Source: Polymyxa betae
Taxonomy: Eukaryota; Endomyxa; Phytomyxea; Plasmodiophorida; Plasmodiophoridae
Direction: 5' to 3'
Assembly (NCBI GenBank): GCA_003693705.1
Contig: RBZT01000734.1
Coordinates: 26,703 to 90,702, forward strand
Length of the DNA: 64,000 nt
Positions 63,044-64,000 of the stretch are shown in pieces. Every line of letters begins with the position of its first letter. Position 1 is the first letter of the stretch. Both the position numbers and the translations under genes were made by a program. Under the pieces are notes generated by a model. The model searched no databases. It was not told the origin of the DNA and saw nothing but the letters and a program-made list of their open reading frames with translations.

Positions 63044-64000
63044 ATGTCTTTACGACCCAGTTTGACATTATTGCTGCTGTTTATCATTTTTGCTTTCGAC
63101 CCAGCATTCGCTGATTGTCCACTTGGTGCTAAATGCGTTGACGGTTCGGTTGCATACAATCTCGATGGAACCACAAGACTGGACTTGAACTTGCGTTTTG
63201 TTTGCGGTTCAAGAGCCCCACCAGGTTCAAACATTCGCTGCCCATACGGGACATGCTGTAGCAGCAACGGTTATTGTGGGCCCACTGTTCCATTCAACTC
63301 TCAAGACAAATCATGTACCGATAACCAAGGTGACTGGCGCTACATCAACTGCTCCACACACAAAGCGATCAAGATTGATCCAAAAACACAGAAACCCTGT
63401 AATGAGCTCGATCCAAAGGTAACTATCTGAAATTATCCCATCAGAAAGAGGCACTAACTTCTGCTGAAAGTCGAGCACTTATTTATCAACTCTGGTCGTT
63501 ACATCCTCCGTAGCAACATCTTCTCAAGTGGCCGATTCTGATTCTACAACACCATCCACTGCCTCTATCCTGGTATCATCTTCACTGATGTCGAATGCTG
63601 AAACTACTTCAGCTCCGGTTACCTCATTCATTGCGACGCCCCTACAAGCAACAAGTGGGGAAGTTACAATGTCACCGAGATCTTCTGGTGTCGTGACTTC
63701 CACGGCCATCACTAAAATTGAAAAATCATCATCGGCAGTTACTTCAGCAGCTGTAACTTCGTCACCGATGACCTCATCTGAGGCCACATCTTCACCAGTT
63801 ACGTCTGCAATTGCAACGTCCTTACCGGCTTCGAGCGCAGAAGTGATATCTTCACCGCTTACTTCTAAAACTGCAACTTCAGCACCGATATCCTCTGCAG
63901 AGACGGCATCATCCCCTGCTACTTCTGCAGCTGCAACTTCATCGCCTGTGACCTCATCTGAGGCAACATCGTCACCTGCTACTTCTGCAGCTGCAACTTC
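63044..64000 (+). CDS. secreted chitin-binding-like protein with mucin-type repeats, partial
   Basis: Starts MSLRPSLTLLLLFIIFAFDP, a signal peptide cleaved near AFA-DC. The mature N-terminus is Cys-rich (CPLGAKCVDG; CPYGTCCSSNGYCGPT), like a hevein/type-1 chitin-binding core. After DPK a 46-nt intron (63419 to about 63471) leads to a Ser/Thr/Ala/Pro repeat of 10-aa units such as SPVTSAIATS, SPATSAAATS, SPVTSSEATS, with 60-bp DNA periodicity at the end of the window. The repeat is likely O-glycosylated and stalk-like. The 3' end lies outside the window. A wall or spore-coat role is inference; plasmodiophorid-type chitinous spore walls would fit. Confidence 0.72.

Overview
The window is nuclear DNA of a unicellular eukaryote. 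Genes lie on both strands, are closely packed and are interrupted by very short GT-AG introns, mostly 45-55 nt and repeatedly exactly 49 nt. The gene content points to the SAR protists: a P4-ATPase/nucleotide-cyclase fusion of the kind known from alveolates, a FYVE/PH-domain kinase, and a carbamoyl-phosphate synthase II without attached ATCase or DHOase. A secreted ankyrin protein, a chitin-binding-like mucin and the very short introns would fit a plasmodiophorid-like (Phytomyxea) parasite, but that placement is inference.

Layout. 0-13 kb: the 3' end of NOP53, mitochondrial bL36, a histone-fold protein, tubulin cofactor D (many introns), a secreted Ala-rich protein with tandem repeats upstream of its start, RCC1 and ribosomal protein uL4. 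13-24.4 kb: one minus-strand gene of about 11 kb encoding a degenerate P4-ATPase followed by 6TM, cyclase C1, three DEP domains, 6TM and cyclase C2. 24.4-30.1 kb: a PRMT3-like methyltransferase, a four-TM protein, two or three genes not recognised, and a ZNF706-type small zinc-finger protein. 30.1-33.2 kb is gene-poor, with a decayed paralogue of the Ala-rich secreted gene and a broken HNH endonuclease relic. 33.2-38 kb: MOZART1, a folate-receptor-like membrane protein and kinesin-5. 39.5-48.1 kb: tyrosyl-tRNA synthetase, a new-looking disordered protein with six R-K/Q-G-T-F repeats, a class I heme peroxidase (APX-like), a hotdog thioesterase and the ALG9 mannosyltransferase. 48.7-57.4 kb: CPSase II, a small ORF and a secreted, probably GPI-anchored ankyrin protein. 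58-64 kb: a PH-FYVE-PH-kinase-helical-PH protein and the start of a chitin-binding-like protein with decamer Ser/Thr-rich repeats.

Most genes are unrelated housekeeping functions (ribosome, tubulin/spindle, N-glycosylation, pyrimidine synthesis, translation). The main candidate for new biology is the P4-ATPase-cyclase fusion. Its ATPase half has substitutions in all four catalytic motifs and its two cyclase halves look degenerate, so it may be a scaffold or sensor rather than a flippase. The triple DEP insert would couple it to membranes or G-protein-type partners. Exon joins were worked out by eye from reading frame and splice signals and have not been confirmed by transcripts.
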